NCBI GenBank assembly: GCA_963580285.1
Contig: OY757010.1
Location: 221,359,234-221,423,233 of the forward strand
Length of the DNA: 64,000 bases
Source: Lucinisca nassula
Taxonomy: Eukaryota > Mollusca > Bivalvia > Lucinida > Lucinidae
Direction: 5' to 3'
Below are positions 20,328 through 31,459 of the stretch, one piece after another; the stretch's first letter is position 1, and every line of letters begins with the position of its first letter. The notes below the pieces were generated by a model. The model had not been told where the DNA came from. It ran no database searches and was given only the letters and a program-made list of their open reading frames with translations. Position numbers and translations under genes: made by a program.

Positions 20328-20880
20328 CATTTGTATCGACCTGAACCGGACTGTACATCGATTATGAATTATGGATGTGGATTGGCCAATTAACACAAAC
20401 GGAGATTCGAACATGGACCTGATACGGACAATGAGACTGGATTTCGGCTTACCTAAGGCAATAAATGTTTGTTATTTTATTGCCTGTTTTTGTCTTACAA
20501 GAGGGCAAGCGGCAACAGGGAGAGTCTCCTCTTACTGTTTTTCAGCCTTATGCAGTGTCTTTCATCTTGTCTCCAAATACTTACCTGACAACATGCATCT
20601 GAGAAAGAAAAAATATCACTTTGTCAAATATTATTTTCTTGTCATAAAAAGTCTCCGTTTTTGTCGTCCCTCGCCTTTATTGGCCGGGGGGGGGGGGGGT
20701 AGCGAAGTCCTTTTTTGCTCTATAATTATTCTCTTTTTTCATACATGTTTACTTTCCTTGTTTGTAAAAACAGCTCACAACATGTACATAAATTTGTTCA
20801 CAATTTGTCTCAAATATTCGTTTTCCCTTGGCATTTTTATGCCCCCCCCCCCCGCATCGTATGATGCCGGTGGCATATAG
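20328..20880 (+). mobile_element. Tx1-like copy 1, remnant downstream of ORF1
   Basis: The first ~150 bp match 29600-29750 (GATTCGAACATGGAC and TTTTATTGCCTGT), the segment that follows ORF1 in Tx1-like copy 2. This confirms that LINE B split a Tx1-like element. The rest is degenerate, with a poly-G run at ~20687-20698 and a poly-C run at ~20842-20853. No RT is left in this copy. Confidence 0.6.
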
Positions 20881-20966
20881 TTTTTCGATTTTCCGTAAGT
20901 GCGTCCGTGGGTACGTGCGTACGATGTGCGTCCAAATGTACGGAAGTGTTACGTAATCCCCCTTTT

Positions 20967-21573
20967 TTCATATGTGTTCGTCTATTGTCGTCGTTTCTCT
21001 ACAGTCTTATTGACAACTTTGTTTCAATTATATTTGTTGCTTTTTTCCCCTGATTTATTTACAATAATTTAAGACCCAGGTTGGTGTTTTCTCGCTGGTG
21101 CCGTGAGCCTCGGATAACAGCCAGATCACCAGTGAAGGACGGAAAAATTCCCCACCCTTTATTTTCTATATAATTGTTAAATATTAATCAATTTTTCATA
21201 GGTTATATATACATATAATTATATTTGCATAAGAGTCAGCTCCTCACTAACCTTTCAATTACGACACCTGTTAGGGCTAGGTTTATAATTTAACTTCATA
21301 TATTTGTATTTCTGTGCACCGATATGGTGTGCACCTAAGGTTCATCTCATCAAAGTCAAATCTATCCTTTTCCAATTTTTCCTTCCTCATATCAATGTTC
21401 AATTAAACAATTCTATCTAGGCTTTTGCAATATTCTCTATAACATTTTTTATTTTCCATTCTCGATGTGTAACGTTTATTTCTAGGTCTTTTGTTAAGTT
21501 TCATTTTGTTATTTTAAAGGTGTCGGCCGAGTGGGGCTCCTTACACCCCACCGGTTATTATTGTAAATAGGCT
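20967..21573 (+). mobile_element. Tx1-like copy 2, 5' leader (distal part)
   Basis: It shares the leader blocks of copies 1 and 3 (GTCTATTGTCGTCG, CTCGCTGGTGCCG, GATCACCAGTGAAGGAC, GTGTCGGCCG). It is cut off after TTGTAAATAGG by LINE fragments C and D and resumes at 28593, just before the ORF1 start. Confidence 0.75.
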
Positions 21574-22314
21574 ATGATGATGATGATCTTCAAATCTTCA
21601 ACCCTCTTTGTGGGTCATAAGCGTCAAATGGTAAATGGTTAACGGCATTGAAAATTATGAGGATATTAAAAGTAAAAAAGTTAGTTTGATATGTATAAAA
21701 ATCTTAAACAGTTAAATCTTATGAAAAAGACCAATTTCTTTTAAGAATAAAATATAATTTTCAAAAGATACAGATTGAAACAATTGTTGCAAAGTGCCAG
21801 CTTTGTAGTATAAGTTACGGGACTGTGAAAAGTCTACATATTCAATTAAAATATGTTTCACAGTGAATGGCTGATCACAGCCTACACAGGAAGGCTGTTC
21901 ATCACCATTTAAAATATAAGAATAAGTAACTATAGCATGGCCAATGCGCGCAGTCGTGTTAATACTACATCCTATTTCCTGGAAAACTGTGGAGGAGAGC
22001 ATTTTGTTCCAACGACAGGTTTAATGGCATGGAGCACGGTTCCATTCGCCTTGCCATTCCGACAAGATGTATCTGTTGATAAATGGTTTAAAATTATTAA
22101 AAGGAATTTTAAAAACAGACGGATCAAGATTGAGCGATTCCTTTGCTTTCTTGTCAGCAAACTCATTGCCGACAATGCCAATATGGCTCGGAAGCCAACA
22201 AAACAAGATTTGGTGCGTTTTAGAAATTTCATGATGTTTTTCGATCAGTTTTTGTATTTGAGGATTTTTAGATGATGAATTGTCTAAAGCCTTAAGCACA
22301 GAACGTGAATCAGA
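21574..22314 (-). mobile_element. LINE fragment C, 5'-truncated
   Basis: This 3'-terminal part of an I-like LINE holds the tail, the 3' UTR and the ORF2 C-terminus with RNase H pieces and the CVGCDQPFTVKHIL knuckle. It is more diverged from A than the other copies and has frameshifts, including a short deletion within the SEWQGEWNRA region. LINE D begins directly at its upstream end, so C ends at the D junction. Confidence 0.8.
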
Positions 22315-24819
22315 TGATGATGATTTCGTGTTTAACGACGCGTCAACCCTCTTGGTGGGTCATAAGCGTCAGTCGGTTAATGGTTAAACGGCATGAATAA
22401 TTATGACGATATTAAAAGTAACAAGTCAGAATGATAATGTATAAAAATCTGAAACAGTTAAATCTTATGAAAAAGACCAATTTCTTTTAAGAATAAAATA
22501 ATGTTATCAACAGGTACATCTCGAAACAGTTGTTGCAAAGTGTCAGCTTTGAAATATAAAATACGTGAGGGTGAAAAGTCAACACAGTCAATTAAGATAT
22601 GTTTCACAGTGAATGGCTGATCACAACCTACACAAGAAGGCCGATCATCACCATTAAAAATATAAGAATGAGTAACTCTAGTATGGCCGATGCGCAGTCG
22701 TGTTAATACTACGTCCTCTTTCTGGAAAACTGTGGAGGAGAGCATTTTGTACTAACGACAGGTTTAATGGCATGGAGTTTGTTATTTACTGCACGGTCCC
22801 ATTCGCCTTGCCATTCCGACAAAATGTATCTGTTGATAAATGGTTTAAAATTATTAAAAGGATTTTTTAAAAACAGACCGATCAAGATTGAGCGATTCGT
22901 TTGCTTTCTTGTCAGCAAACTCATTGCCGACAATGCCAATATGACTCGGAAGCCAACAAAACAAGATTTGGTGCGTTTTAGAAATTGCATGATGTTTTTC
23001 GATCAGTTTTTGTATTTGAGGATTTTTAGATGATGAATGGTCTAAAGCCTTAAACACAGAAAGTGAATCAGAAAATATAATTGATTTTTGAAATGATGAA
23101 GAACTGATAAAATCTAAAGCTAGGTCTATTGCTTTGGCTTCAGCGGTAAAAATAGATGAACCATCTGGAAGGCGCATGGTTTTGTGCGTATCTTTAGAAA
23201 CATACGCACAAGCAACTTTATCTCCTTCTTTGGAACCATCAGTATAGACTTGCTGGTAATCATTGTAACGTGACTGCAGTACCTGAAAGTTTTGTTTGAG
23301 AAGTATTGGATTTGATTCGGATTTTTTGCCATCATGTAAGTCGAACAGAATAGAAGGTTTTTTAATACACCAAGATGGAACTGCGGCCGTTTCATATTTT
23401 TGAATATTTTTAAGGTCGATACCTGAATTTTCTAGCAGTGGTAAAATACGTAATCCAAAAGGTTTGATTGCTGTGGGTTTTGTTTCATACTTATCTACAA
23501 ATTGAGGTAGAAATGAAATTTTGGATGCCGGGTTAGATGGATTTGCAGCAAGTCTAATAGCATACTGAAGAGAAAGTTTCTCTCTATGCGAAGTTAAAGA
23601 TGGTTCACCTGCTTCTACATTAAGGCTTAATACGGGAGAAGTACGGAAGGCTCCCATAGCCAGACCAAGGACTTGGTGATGGAAAGTATCCAAGGATTTT
23701 AAATAGGACTTTCTGGCAAACCATAAACAACAGACCCATAATCTAATTTAGATCTTCTTAAAGACCGGTAAAGATGTAATAACGTATACCGATGTGCTCT
23801 CCAACCTGTATGAGCTAAAACTTTCAAAAGATTAAAAGCTTTTAAGCATTTCGCTTTAAGATATTTGATATGGGGAATAAAAGATCACTTTTGATCAAAT
23901 ATGACCCCAAGAAATTTGGCTTCTTCAACAACAGGAATTTGTGATCCGTATAAAAACAGGGAAGGATGTTCATGTTTCTTCCGTAGTTTACAAAACTGAA
24001 CACACTGCGTTTTCGACTTGGAGAACTTGAAACCATTTTTATCAGTTCATTCTTCTATTCTTTTTAAATTTTGTTGTAACTTTCGTTCAATTGTTTTCAT
24101 ATTTTTTGAACGGTAACATATACAAATATCATCAACATAAAATGAACAGTTTTGTCGTCCAAACATTGTACAGTATTGTTTATTTTGATGTTAAATAGCG
24201 TAGTTGAAAGAATACTACCCTGTGGGACACCCTGTTTATGATCATAGAGATCTGACAAGGTAGACCCCACACGCACCTGAAACATGCGCTCCCCTAAAAA
24301 GCTTTCAATAAAACTGGGAAGTTTTCCTCTTAAGCCTATGTTATGGTGATCTTTCAATATTCCATAACGCCATGTTGTATCATATGCTTTCTCCAAGTCG
24401 AAAAAGACAGCTACTAAGTGTTCTTTTTTAATAAAAGCATTTCGTATAAATGTTTCTAGTCTTATTAAATTGTCGTTGGTACTACGTTCCGAACGAAAAC
24501 CCGACTGATATTCTGAAATGAGGTTGTTGGACTCTAAGTACCAGACTAATCTTTTGTTTATCATTCTCTCCAATGTTTTACACAAAAAACTTGTCAAAGC
24601 TATCGGACGATAATTTGTAGGTTCTGCATGATCTTTCCCTGGTTTCGGAATTGGAACAACCGTAGCTAAACGCCAGCTCTCATGACAGACCCTCCGTGGA
24701 ACCCCAAAAAGGGAACACCATAATGGAGTGGCTATCCGACTCGCAGGTGTAAGAGATACACGTGATATATACTCGCATGAAAAAATGGGTCCGTTTGGCC
24801 ACAGCCTTCTAGAGATAAA
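22315..24819 (-). pseudogene. LINE copy D, ORF2 remnant joined to 5' UTR by internal deletion
   Basis: From the tail (22315) this copy covers the ORF2 C-terminus, RNase H, RT and the PIPKPGKDH region. At ~24690 it jumps directly to the leader (CCTCCGTGGAACCCC), so the endonuclease, the RT N-terminus and all of ORF1 are deleted. Several frameshifts and stops are present, e.g. near 22725, 23720 and 24150. The leader is then interrupted at 24819 by tandem-repeat element 1 and continues at 28234-28592. The 3' UTR belongs to the variant with GTCAGTCGG also seen in H and K. Confidence 0.85.
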
Positions 24820-24916
24820 CAAGAGGGCCCAATGGCCCTATATCGCTCACCTGTGTACAAGAAAATCATTAGTGTAGGAGACCACTTGACATTGCTACAT
24901 ACTAAATATCTAAGCT

Positions 24917-25088
24917 CAGGCAAAGCGGTGTCCATGCTTATAAACCCTACTGGTTTCATTTGGCGACAGGGCTTGAGATGTAATTTCATCTCAATGTCTG
25001 GTAAAAGTCCCACAAAATTGGAAGAGACATCTCCAAAATAACCTACACAGTGTTGTCGGGGATGTAAAACCTCAAATCAAACAAAATC
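24917..25088 (+). mobile_element. SINE-like 3' fragment
   Basis: Matches the 3' half of the SINE-like repeat at 7064-7362 (ATAAACCCTACTGG, GGCGACAGGGCTTGAGA, then the TCAAATCAAACAAAA tail). The 5' half is missing. It is embedded in the first monomers of tandem-repeat element 1. Confidence 0.8.
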
Positions 25089-25136
25089 TGTGTCTTATGG
25101 TTTTGGAGAAAAAGATTTTTTTTAAGTTTTTTCCAG

Positions 25137-25192
25137 TATAAAGTAGAAGTAAAACAAAGATCAGGAATTGATACAATTAACTTACTCCATCC
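25137..25192 (-). mobile_element. Short PLE 3'-terminal fragment
   Basis: Begins AAGTAGAAGTAAAACAAAG and ends TTAACTTACTCC, identical in layout to the outer end of the PLE-UTR insert at 36858-37373. It is flanked by TATA and AGTCTAT of the monomer. Confidence 0.75.
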
Positions 25193-27543
25193 ATAAGTCT
25201 ATAGAAGCTAATGAGCCCTGGGGCTTGGCCAATTTTGACCCAAAGGGCACGGTAGGCAGGATTTATGTAGGCGACCATTTTGTGTTGCTATATACTAAAT
25301 ATCTAAGGTCTGTACTTCATGGTTTCAAAGAAGATGTTTGAAGCTTTTTCCATTATAAGTTTGTTGGAGTGAAGGGGCCACAGGATTTGGACCCCAGGGG
25401 CATGATTGGCAGGATTCATGTAGGCGACCACTCGACATTGCTACATGCTAAATACCTAAGCTCTGGGACGTATGGTTTCAGAGAAGAAGACTTTTGAAGA
25501 TTTTTTTCCCCATTTTAAGTTTTCTTGTTGTTTTTTTTTTTCATTATAAAGGCCCTGTGGTTTCAGAGAAGAAGATTTTTTAAGTTTCTCCAATTGTAAG
25601 TCTATGGAAGCTAAAGAACCCTGGGGTGGGGCCAATTTGGATCCCAGGGGCATAACTGGCAGTATTTATGTAGGTGGCCACTTGACGTTGCTACATACTA
25701 AAAATCTAAACTCTGGGCCTTATGGTTTCATAGAAGAAGGTTTTTTAAGTTTTTTTTTTTCCATTATAAGTCTATTGGAGGTGATGAGCTCTGGCGTGGC
25801 CAATTTTGACCCCAGGGGCAGGGTTAGCAGGATTTATGAAGATGGCTATTTTATTTTGCTAGATAGTAATTATCTGAGTTCTGTGCTTCACAGTTTCTGA
25901 GAAGATTTTTGAAGCTTTTTTCCATTATGAGTCTATAGGAGCTAAGGGGCCCCAGGGCGTGGCCCATTTGGACCCCAGGCCATGATTAGCAGGAAATATA
26001 TTGGTAACCACTAGCCATTGCTACATGCTAAATATCTAAGCTCTGGGCCCTGTGGTTTAAGAGAAGAAGATTTTTGAAGTTTTTTTTTCCATTATGAGTC
26101 TATGGGAGCTAAGGGGGTCCCAGACTGTGGCCCACTTGGACCCCAGGGGCATGATTGGCAGGATTTATGTAGGTGACCACTTGTCATTGCAACATGGTAA
26201 ATATCTAAGCTCTGGGCCCTGTGGTTTCAGAGAAGAAGATTTTTGAAGTTTTTTTTTCCATTATGAGTCTATGGGAGCTAAGGGGCCCCGGGGCGTGGCC
26301 CATTTGGACCCCACAGGCATGACTGGCAGGATTTATGTAGGTGACCACTTGCCATTGCTACATGCTAAATATCTAAGTTCTGGGCCCTGTGGTTTCAGAG
26401 AAGAAGATTTTTGAGTTTTTTTTCAATTATGAGCCTATAGGAGCTAAGGGGCCCCGGGGCGTGGCCCTTTTGGACCCAAGGGGCATGATTGGCAGGAAGT
26501 ATGTAGGTGACCGCTTTCCGTTGCTACCTGCTAAATATCTAAACACTGGGTGCTGTGGTTTCCGAGAAGAAGATTTTAAGCTTTTTTTAAATATGAGTCT
26601 ATGGGAGCAAAGGGGCCCCGGCGAGTGGCCAGTTTGGACCCCAGGGGCATGATTGGCAGGAATTATGTAGGTGACCACTTGCCGTTGGTACATGCTAAAT
26701 ATCTAAACTCTGGGCCCTGTGGTTTCCGAGAAGATTTTTGAAGCTTTTTGTTCCATTATGAGTCTATGGGAGCGAAGGGGCCCCGGGGCGTTGCCCATTT
26801 GGACCCTAGGGGCATAATTGGCAGGATTTATGTAGGTGACCACTTGCCGTTGCTACATGCCAAATATCTCAGCTCTGGGCCCCGTGGTTTCAGAGAAGAA
26901 GATTTTTGAAGCTTTTTTCCATTATGAGTCTATAGGAGCTAAAGAGCCCCGGGGCGTGGCCCGTTTGGACCCCAGGGGCATGAATGGCAGGAATTATGTA
27001 GGTGACCACTTGCCGTTGCTACATGCTAAATATCTAAGTTCTGGACCCTATGCTTTCTGAGAAGAAGATTTTTGAAGCTTTGTGTTTTCCATTATGAGTC
27101 TATGTGAGCTTAGGGGCCCCGGGGCGTGGCCCATTTGGTACCTAGGGGCATGATTGGCAGAATTTATGTAGGTGACCACTTGCCGTTGCTACATGCCTAA
27201 TACCTCAGCTCTGGGTCCTGTGATTTCAGAGAATATTTTTGAAGCTTTTTTCCATTATGAGTCTATAGTTGCTAAAGGGCCCGGGGCGTGGCCTGTTTGG
27301 ATCCCAGGGGCATGATTGGCAGGAATTATATAGGTGACCACTCTCCGTTGCTACCTGCTAAATATCTAAGCTCTGGGCCCTGTGGTTTTCGAGAAGAAGG
27401 TTTTTGAAGTTTTTTGTTCCATTATGAGTCTATGGGAGCGAAGGGGCCCTGGGGCGTCGCCCATTTGGAACCAAGGGGCATGATTGGCAGGAATTATGTA
27501 GGTGACCACTGGCCGTTGCTACATGCTAAATATCTAAGCTCTG

Positions 27544-27608
27544 ATTTGACGCTTATGACCCACAAAGAGGGTTGACGCGTCGTTAAGCACGAAATCATCA
27601 TTATAATC
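27544..27608 (+). mobile_element. 65-bp LINE tail insertion
   Basis: Only the last ~65 nt of the I-like LINE are present, in plus orientation: TTTGACGCTTATGACC, CACAAAGAGGG, GACGCGTCGTTAA and a degenerate ATC tail. The insertion is flanked by a 12-bp TSD, atctaagctctg, at 27532-27543 and 27609-27620. Confidence 0.88.
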
Positions 27609-28233
27609 ATCTAAGCTCTGGGCCCTGTGGTTTCAGAGAAGAAGATTTTTGAAGCTTTTTTTCCATTATGAGTCTATAGGAGCTAAAGGGCCCCGGGGCG
27701 TGGCCCGTTTGGACCCAAGGGGCATGATTGGCAGGAATTATGTAGGTGACCACTCGCCATTGCTACATGCTAAATATCTAAGCTTTGGGCCCTGTGGTTA
27801 ACGAGAAGAAGATTTTTGAAGCTTTTTGTTCCATTATGAGTCTATGGGAGCGAAGGGGCCTCGGGGCGTGGCCAATTTGGACCCCAGGGGCATGAATGGC
27901 AGGAATTATGTAGCTGACCACTGGCCGTTAATACATGCTCAATATCTAAGCCATGGGTTTTGTGGTTTCAGAGAAGATATTTTAATTTTTTCCCATTGTG
28001 AGTCTATGGGAGCTATATGTTGCCATGGCAACCAGAGTTCCAATCGGATCAGCCCAAAAACCTTATGCAGCCTTTCCTCCAACCTGATGATGCTTCCCGT
28101 GAAAGTTGATCAAGATTGACCATGGGGTATTAGAGATATACTTATTTGAAATCGTTTACGGACGCACGCACGACGGACGACGGATAAAAAGTGATCCCAA
28201 AAGCTCACCTCGTCACTACGTTACAGGTGAGCT

Positions 28234-28592
28234 AAAAAGACAGAAAAGGGTAAAGTAAATGGGCACATGGTTGGTATCAGGAAAGTTATAAAAAAATGGA
28301 AGAGAAAGTTAAGCGGTATCTCTAGGGCAAGGCGCGACCAGCCGATTGACTGTACCGGACCGCACAGCCTCCCGTCTACACCGAAAAGCCAGGCAAAAGA
28401 GGATTGTTGGGAATCTGAAGCACCGCAGCCTCAGGTATCCCTCAACTACCAGGATCCCTTCTTCCGGCTTACAGGACGCCACCCACAGCAAACGGGTGGT
28501 ACTTCCTTTAGCTTTTCCCAGTGGGCATATCGACCCCAGTGGAAATTGAGCCCCCAGGGCCACGGCAAGGCAGGAAGTCTAATACCTAGGGG
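28234..28592 (-). mobile_element. LINE D, outer 5' UTR
   Basis: Continuation of the D leader beyond tandem-repeat element 1. It aligns with 5897-6267 of copy A. The internal hairpin is shortened and the terminal stem has a change (CCCCTAGG), which breaks one pair. It abuts the Tx1-like copy 2 leader with no visible TSD against the D tail, so a deletion has removed the original flank. Confidence 0.8.
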
Positions 28593-28681
28593 AGGTTACA
28601 TAGGACCGCGAAGGCAAGTCCTTTATATATATATATTTTTTTTTCTGACGAGTTTTTCGTTAGTTTATTTCCAGTTCTAAG
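28593..28681 (+). mobile_element. Tx1-like copy 2, leader just before ORF1
   Basis: TTACATAGG and the following block correspond to the sequence immediately upstream of the ORF1 ATG at 13470, 32770 and 53270. It shows that the leader at 20967-21573 and the ORF1 at 28682 are one element. Confidence 0.65.
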
Positions 28682-29568
28682 ATGGAACCAGTAATCAGAT
28701 TTGAAGGCATTGAGACCAACTTCATCAATGAAGACCGGCTTGAAAGGACGGTCTGGATCAGCCCTGCGAACCCGAGAGATACAGTTTCATATGGCGAACT
28801 GCTGAACGGTGTATGCCTAGCCGGGGTAGAGGCGAATGAAGTTTCCGGAATATTTAAGGTTATTGCGGCTGATTCTAGTTACTCTATATTGTTAAAATAC
28901 CTTGACACTGTGGACCGTGTTGTGGAAATGCTGGCGATCATGATAGAGACTAAGAAGTTTTTTGTTAGGAAGATGACCAAACAGATTATTAACACAAGGG
29001 TACACTTGCTGCCTCTGTACTACGATAACAGCATTCTACGGGAAATCCTTGGTGATTATGGAGAGATAATAAATATAGAGATGAGTAAGACTTCGAATGA
29101 GAAGCTTGTTGCATTTAATGGTGTGCGTGAGGTCCGGATTAAGACGGACGAGCTGCTGAAACGACAGATTCCGCATCTTGTCCGGTTTAATTCGGGCCAG
29201 GTCATTTTGCTGACTATGGCTAGTTAGCCGCCGTATTGCCTGAAGTGCCACCAAGTGGGGCATGTCAGGCAGAGGTGCCCGAACTCTGGTTTTGCGTCGG
29301 TAGTCCCGAGAAGAACTGTAAATGTTGTGACTAGAGGTAGGGCTGCTGATCGTGGGGGACGCTGTTGCCTCTGGGGTTGGGTCGTCGGGCCCGGATCTGC
29401 AGCAGCTACCTATGGAAGAGGACCCGGACTCTAGTTTGAAGCGGGCCAGGGATTCTGGAGAGGATAACACCTGGATCACGCCGAATAAGACGCCGAGAGC
29501 CAGGTCTACCTCCCCGTACCCCCTGGGCTTAGCCATCGGGTTTAATCCGATCTATCAGGGGGGGGGGA
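28682..29568 (+). pseudogene. Tx1-like copy 2 ORF1 (ZCCHC3-like), broken at the zinc knuckle
   Basis: This is the best-preserved ORF1 of the family: MEPVIRFEGIETNFINEDRL at the start, SYGELLNG, VHLLPLYYDNSILRE, AFNGVREVRIKTDE and IPHLVRFNSGQVILLTMA. A TAG at 29226-29228 stops the frame immediately before PPYCLKCHQVGHVRQRCP, where copy 1 has GRPPYCLRC. A later frameshift moves the Ser/Asp-rich tail (SSLKRARDSGED and TPRARS) into another frame, and it ends near FNPIYQGG. The intact length would be ~300 residues. It binds RNA by analogy with other ORF1 knuckle proteins. Confidence 0.85.
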
Positions 29569-29916
29569 GGCATGAGATGTGTCTCACAATCTCCTCAACT
29601 TCTAGATCGAATCGACCTGAACTGTTAAATGGACTATGATTATGGATACGGACTGGTCAAGATATTCAAACGGGGATTCGAACATGGACCGATCATCGAC
29701 AAGGACATTGGATTTTGGCTATTTTATTGCCTGTCTCTGTCTCACTCTTCTGACACTTTTACTTTCCGAGAACCTTTCTCCTCTTTCTATATTTCCTTTC
29801 AGTTTCCTAAACTTACTTGTTAGCCTGAAAAAGAAAGATTTGTTTCTCTGTCCCTGTTGTTATTTGTCTTTAACCTTTCGCTAATAAAATAAGAAACTTG
29901 GAGGAAATAAAATGAT
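29569..29916 (+). mobile_element. Tx1-like copy 2, segment between ORF1 and RT remnant
   Basis: Homologous to 20328-20500. No coding motif is preserved. Most of the expected endonuclease and RT N-terminus (about 2 kb) is absent, so a large deletion must lie near 29880-29920. Confidence 0.55.
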
Positions 29917-31056
29917 TTAAATTACCTGGATCAAACTTAGAAGCTTAATTCTCTGCATATGCTGATGATAGCAATGGTAAATTGACATGTGACTTTTCTA
30001 TTCACTTATACTTCTATTGGGTTAAACAATTTGGCAGGCTTTTTGGTTCAAAAATAAACTATGACAAATCTAAAGGTTTATTCCTTGGCAAATGGAAATC
30101 GAGGTCAGATTACCCCTTTGGCATTAGTTGGGTAGGTAAAATCATTAAAAGTTTTAGGCTATTACTTCGGAGATACAGATAAGGATGAAACTTGGTCCAA
30201 AATCTTCCTTAAATTTGATAAAACATTGAATCTTTGGCAGTTAAGAAAATTATCCTTGAAAGGGAAATCTACTGTTATAATCTCTCTTGGGTTGTCGAAA
30301 ATACTTTATTACGCCACCGCTAATGTAATTCCTTCTCACTATGTAACAGCTTAAGGTTTGTGTGGAATTCGAAATTCGAACCTGTTGCAAGAGATACGCT
30401 GTACCTTAGTTTCCTACATGGTGGACTTAATATTCCTAATTTCAAATTGAAATGTGTAGCTTTGTATTTATCGCACATTCAAAAATTGATCAACGGTTAT
30501 GAAGCTAAGTGGACCTTTTTTGCAAATATTTGCTTGGTATTCAACTTAGAAAATTCAACCCTTCTTTGGCTACAAATTCTTTTCCCCATAGTTATACAAT
30601 TCCAAAATGTTATGAAACTTATCTCACTGCCTTCAGAATTTAAACTAAATCTCACGAAAACATTTCCTTAAAAACTATGAAAACTAGCACATTTTACGAA
30701 ACCTTTTAAATACTTTAAACATTTCCCCAAAATTTCTTAAATTTACCCTCAAAACCATTTTTAAAAACATGTATTCCCCTGTTATTGACTAACAAGTAAG
30801 AAATACCTACTGGGAGATCATTCATTAAGTTATTTATATCAACTATTACTTGTTTAATAAAAATATTTCTAAAGAAATATTATGTCCTATGTGTAAAAAT
30901 AAAATAGAAACCATCAACCATCTCTTTTAAGAATGCAAATATGTTGCGCCTTTGAAGAGAATTGTTCTTTCGTTAATCAGAAAATTTACTCAAAATCCGA
31001 TACCTTTTTCAGAACTTGTTTTTCGATTTCATATCTTACCGAAATTTCCAAAACGC
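29917..31056 (+). pseudogene. Tx1-like copy 2 ORF2 remnant: RT end and C-terminal domain
   Basis: Translating across frameshifts gives LPGSNLEA, then SAYADDSN (YADD catalytic box, ~29953-29976). It continues with KINYDKSKGLFLGKWKSRSD, FGISWVGK and LNLWQLRKLSLKGKS. The ILYYATANVIPSHYV stretch follows, then FIWNSKFEPVARDTLYL, GGLNIPNFKLKC and CPMCKNKIETINHLF near 30890. This series, with a KSKGLFLG box after YADD and a late CxxC...H zinc-finger-like motif, is typical of L1/Tx1-type ORF2 and unlike the I-like LINE. Many stops and frameshifts are present. It identifies the ZCCHC3-like ORF1 upstream as the ORF1 of a Tx1-like LINE. Confidence 0.78.
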
Positions 31057-31356
31057 TTAGGCCTCATCAGTGACCCTCAGATATTTTCAAAATTCCACAA
31101 TGGAATCAATGATCCCAAAGGACAAGAAAATATAATCTACACTATGATGTAGGGCAGGGAGACGTTTTACCGCCGCCACACATTCCCACACACCAGCTGT
31201 AGTGAAGTTAAATACGTTCTATAAAAGGGTTATCCTTTGGAAGCAAGGAATACACAACAGAAATGAAAAATATGGAGTGTATATGTTTTCTGGGCCAGAC
31301 AAGCTAATTTCGGCCAATTAGGCCTCATCAGTGACCCTCAGATATTTTCAAAATTC
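31057..31356 (-). mobile_element. Retrozyme-like insert with hammerhead and 39-bp direct repeats
   Basis: A 39-bp sequence is repeated exactly at 31057-31095 and 31318-31356, 261 bp apart. Read on the minus strand, each copy carries the 5' half of a hammerhead core (stem I strand, CTGATGA and a stem II strand). The upstream copy continues into a complete hammerhead; the downstream copy is cut off after stem II begins. A segment between them (~31105-31165) resembles the start of the insert at 52098. The layout is that expected for a truncated concatemer of a small circular RNA. Boundaries are inferred. Confidence 0.55.
31291..31340 (-). ncRNA. Candidate hammerhead ribozyme (minus strand)
   Basis: Read on the minus strand: CTGATGA at 31331-31325; stem II GGCC-TAATT-GGCC at 31324-31312; GAAA at 31311-31308; then a short near-palindromic stem III (UUAGCUUG) and the GUC triplet at 31300-31298. 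Predicted cleavage follows C31298. Stem I pairs GGGUCA (31337-31332) with UGGCCC (31297-31292), six pairs with one G-U. All invariant core positions are present. Stem III is weak alone, as in the dimeric short-stem III hammerheads known from PLEs and metazoan retrozymes. Confidence 0.75.
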
Positions 31357-31459
31357 AAATAAAGTCAATTTCAATCAACAATTACATCCAAATTATTATT
31401 TCCAAGGCTCAACATAACATCATGTTTTAATTACATCACATCATTATTGTACATATGTG

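Larger units (their letters stand above)
24820..28233 (+). repeat. Tandem-repeat element 1 (~165-bp monomers) with terminal hairpin
   Basis: More than a dozen degenerate ~165-bp monomers are arranged head to tail. Landmarks are GTAGGTGACCAC, CTAAATATCTAAG, GGTTTCAGAGAAGAAG, TATGAGTCTATGGGAGC and CCAGGGGCATGA. The left edge holds a GAGGGCC...GGCCCT hairpin and CGCTCACCTG. The right ~200 bp are unique and end in GACGGACGACGG, AAAAGTGATCC and a hairpin ending GGTGAGCT. The element sits in the leader of LINE D at an A-run. It holds three smaller inserts: SINE piece 24917-25088, PLE-UTR piece ~25137-25192 and LINE tail 27544-27608. No credible ORF was found. Confidence 0.85.

Noticed and set aside
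24820..28233. CRISPR-like array
   Set aside because: Monomers are ~165 bp, contiguous and without spacers; the context is eukaryotic retroelements.
22300..28605. TSD for LINE D
   Set aside because: The sequence before the D tail (in fragment C) does not recur after its 5' end at 28593; a deletion at the flank is more likely than a clean insertion.
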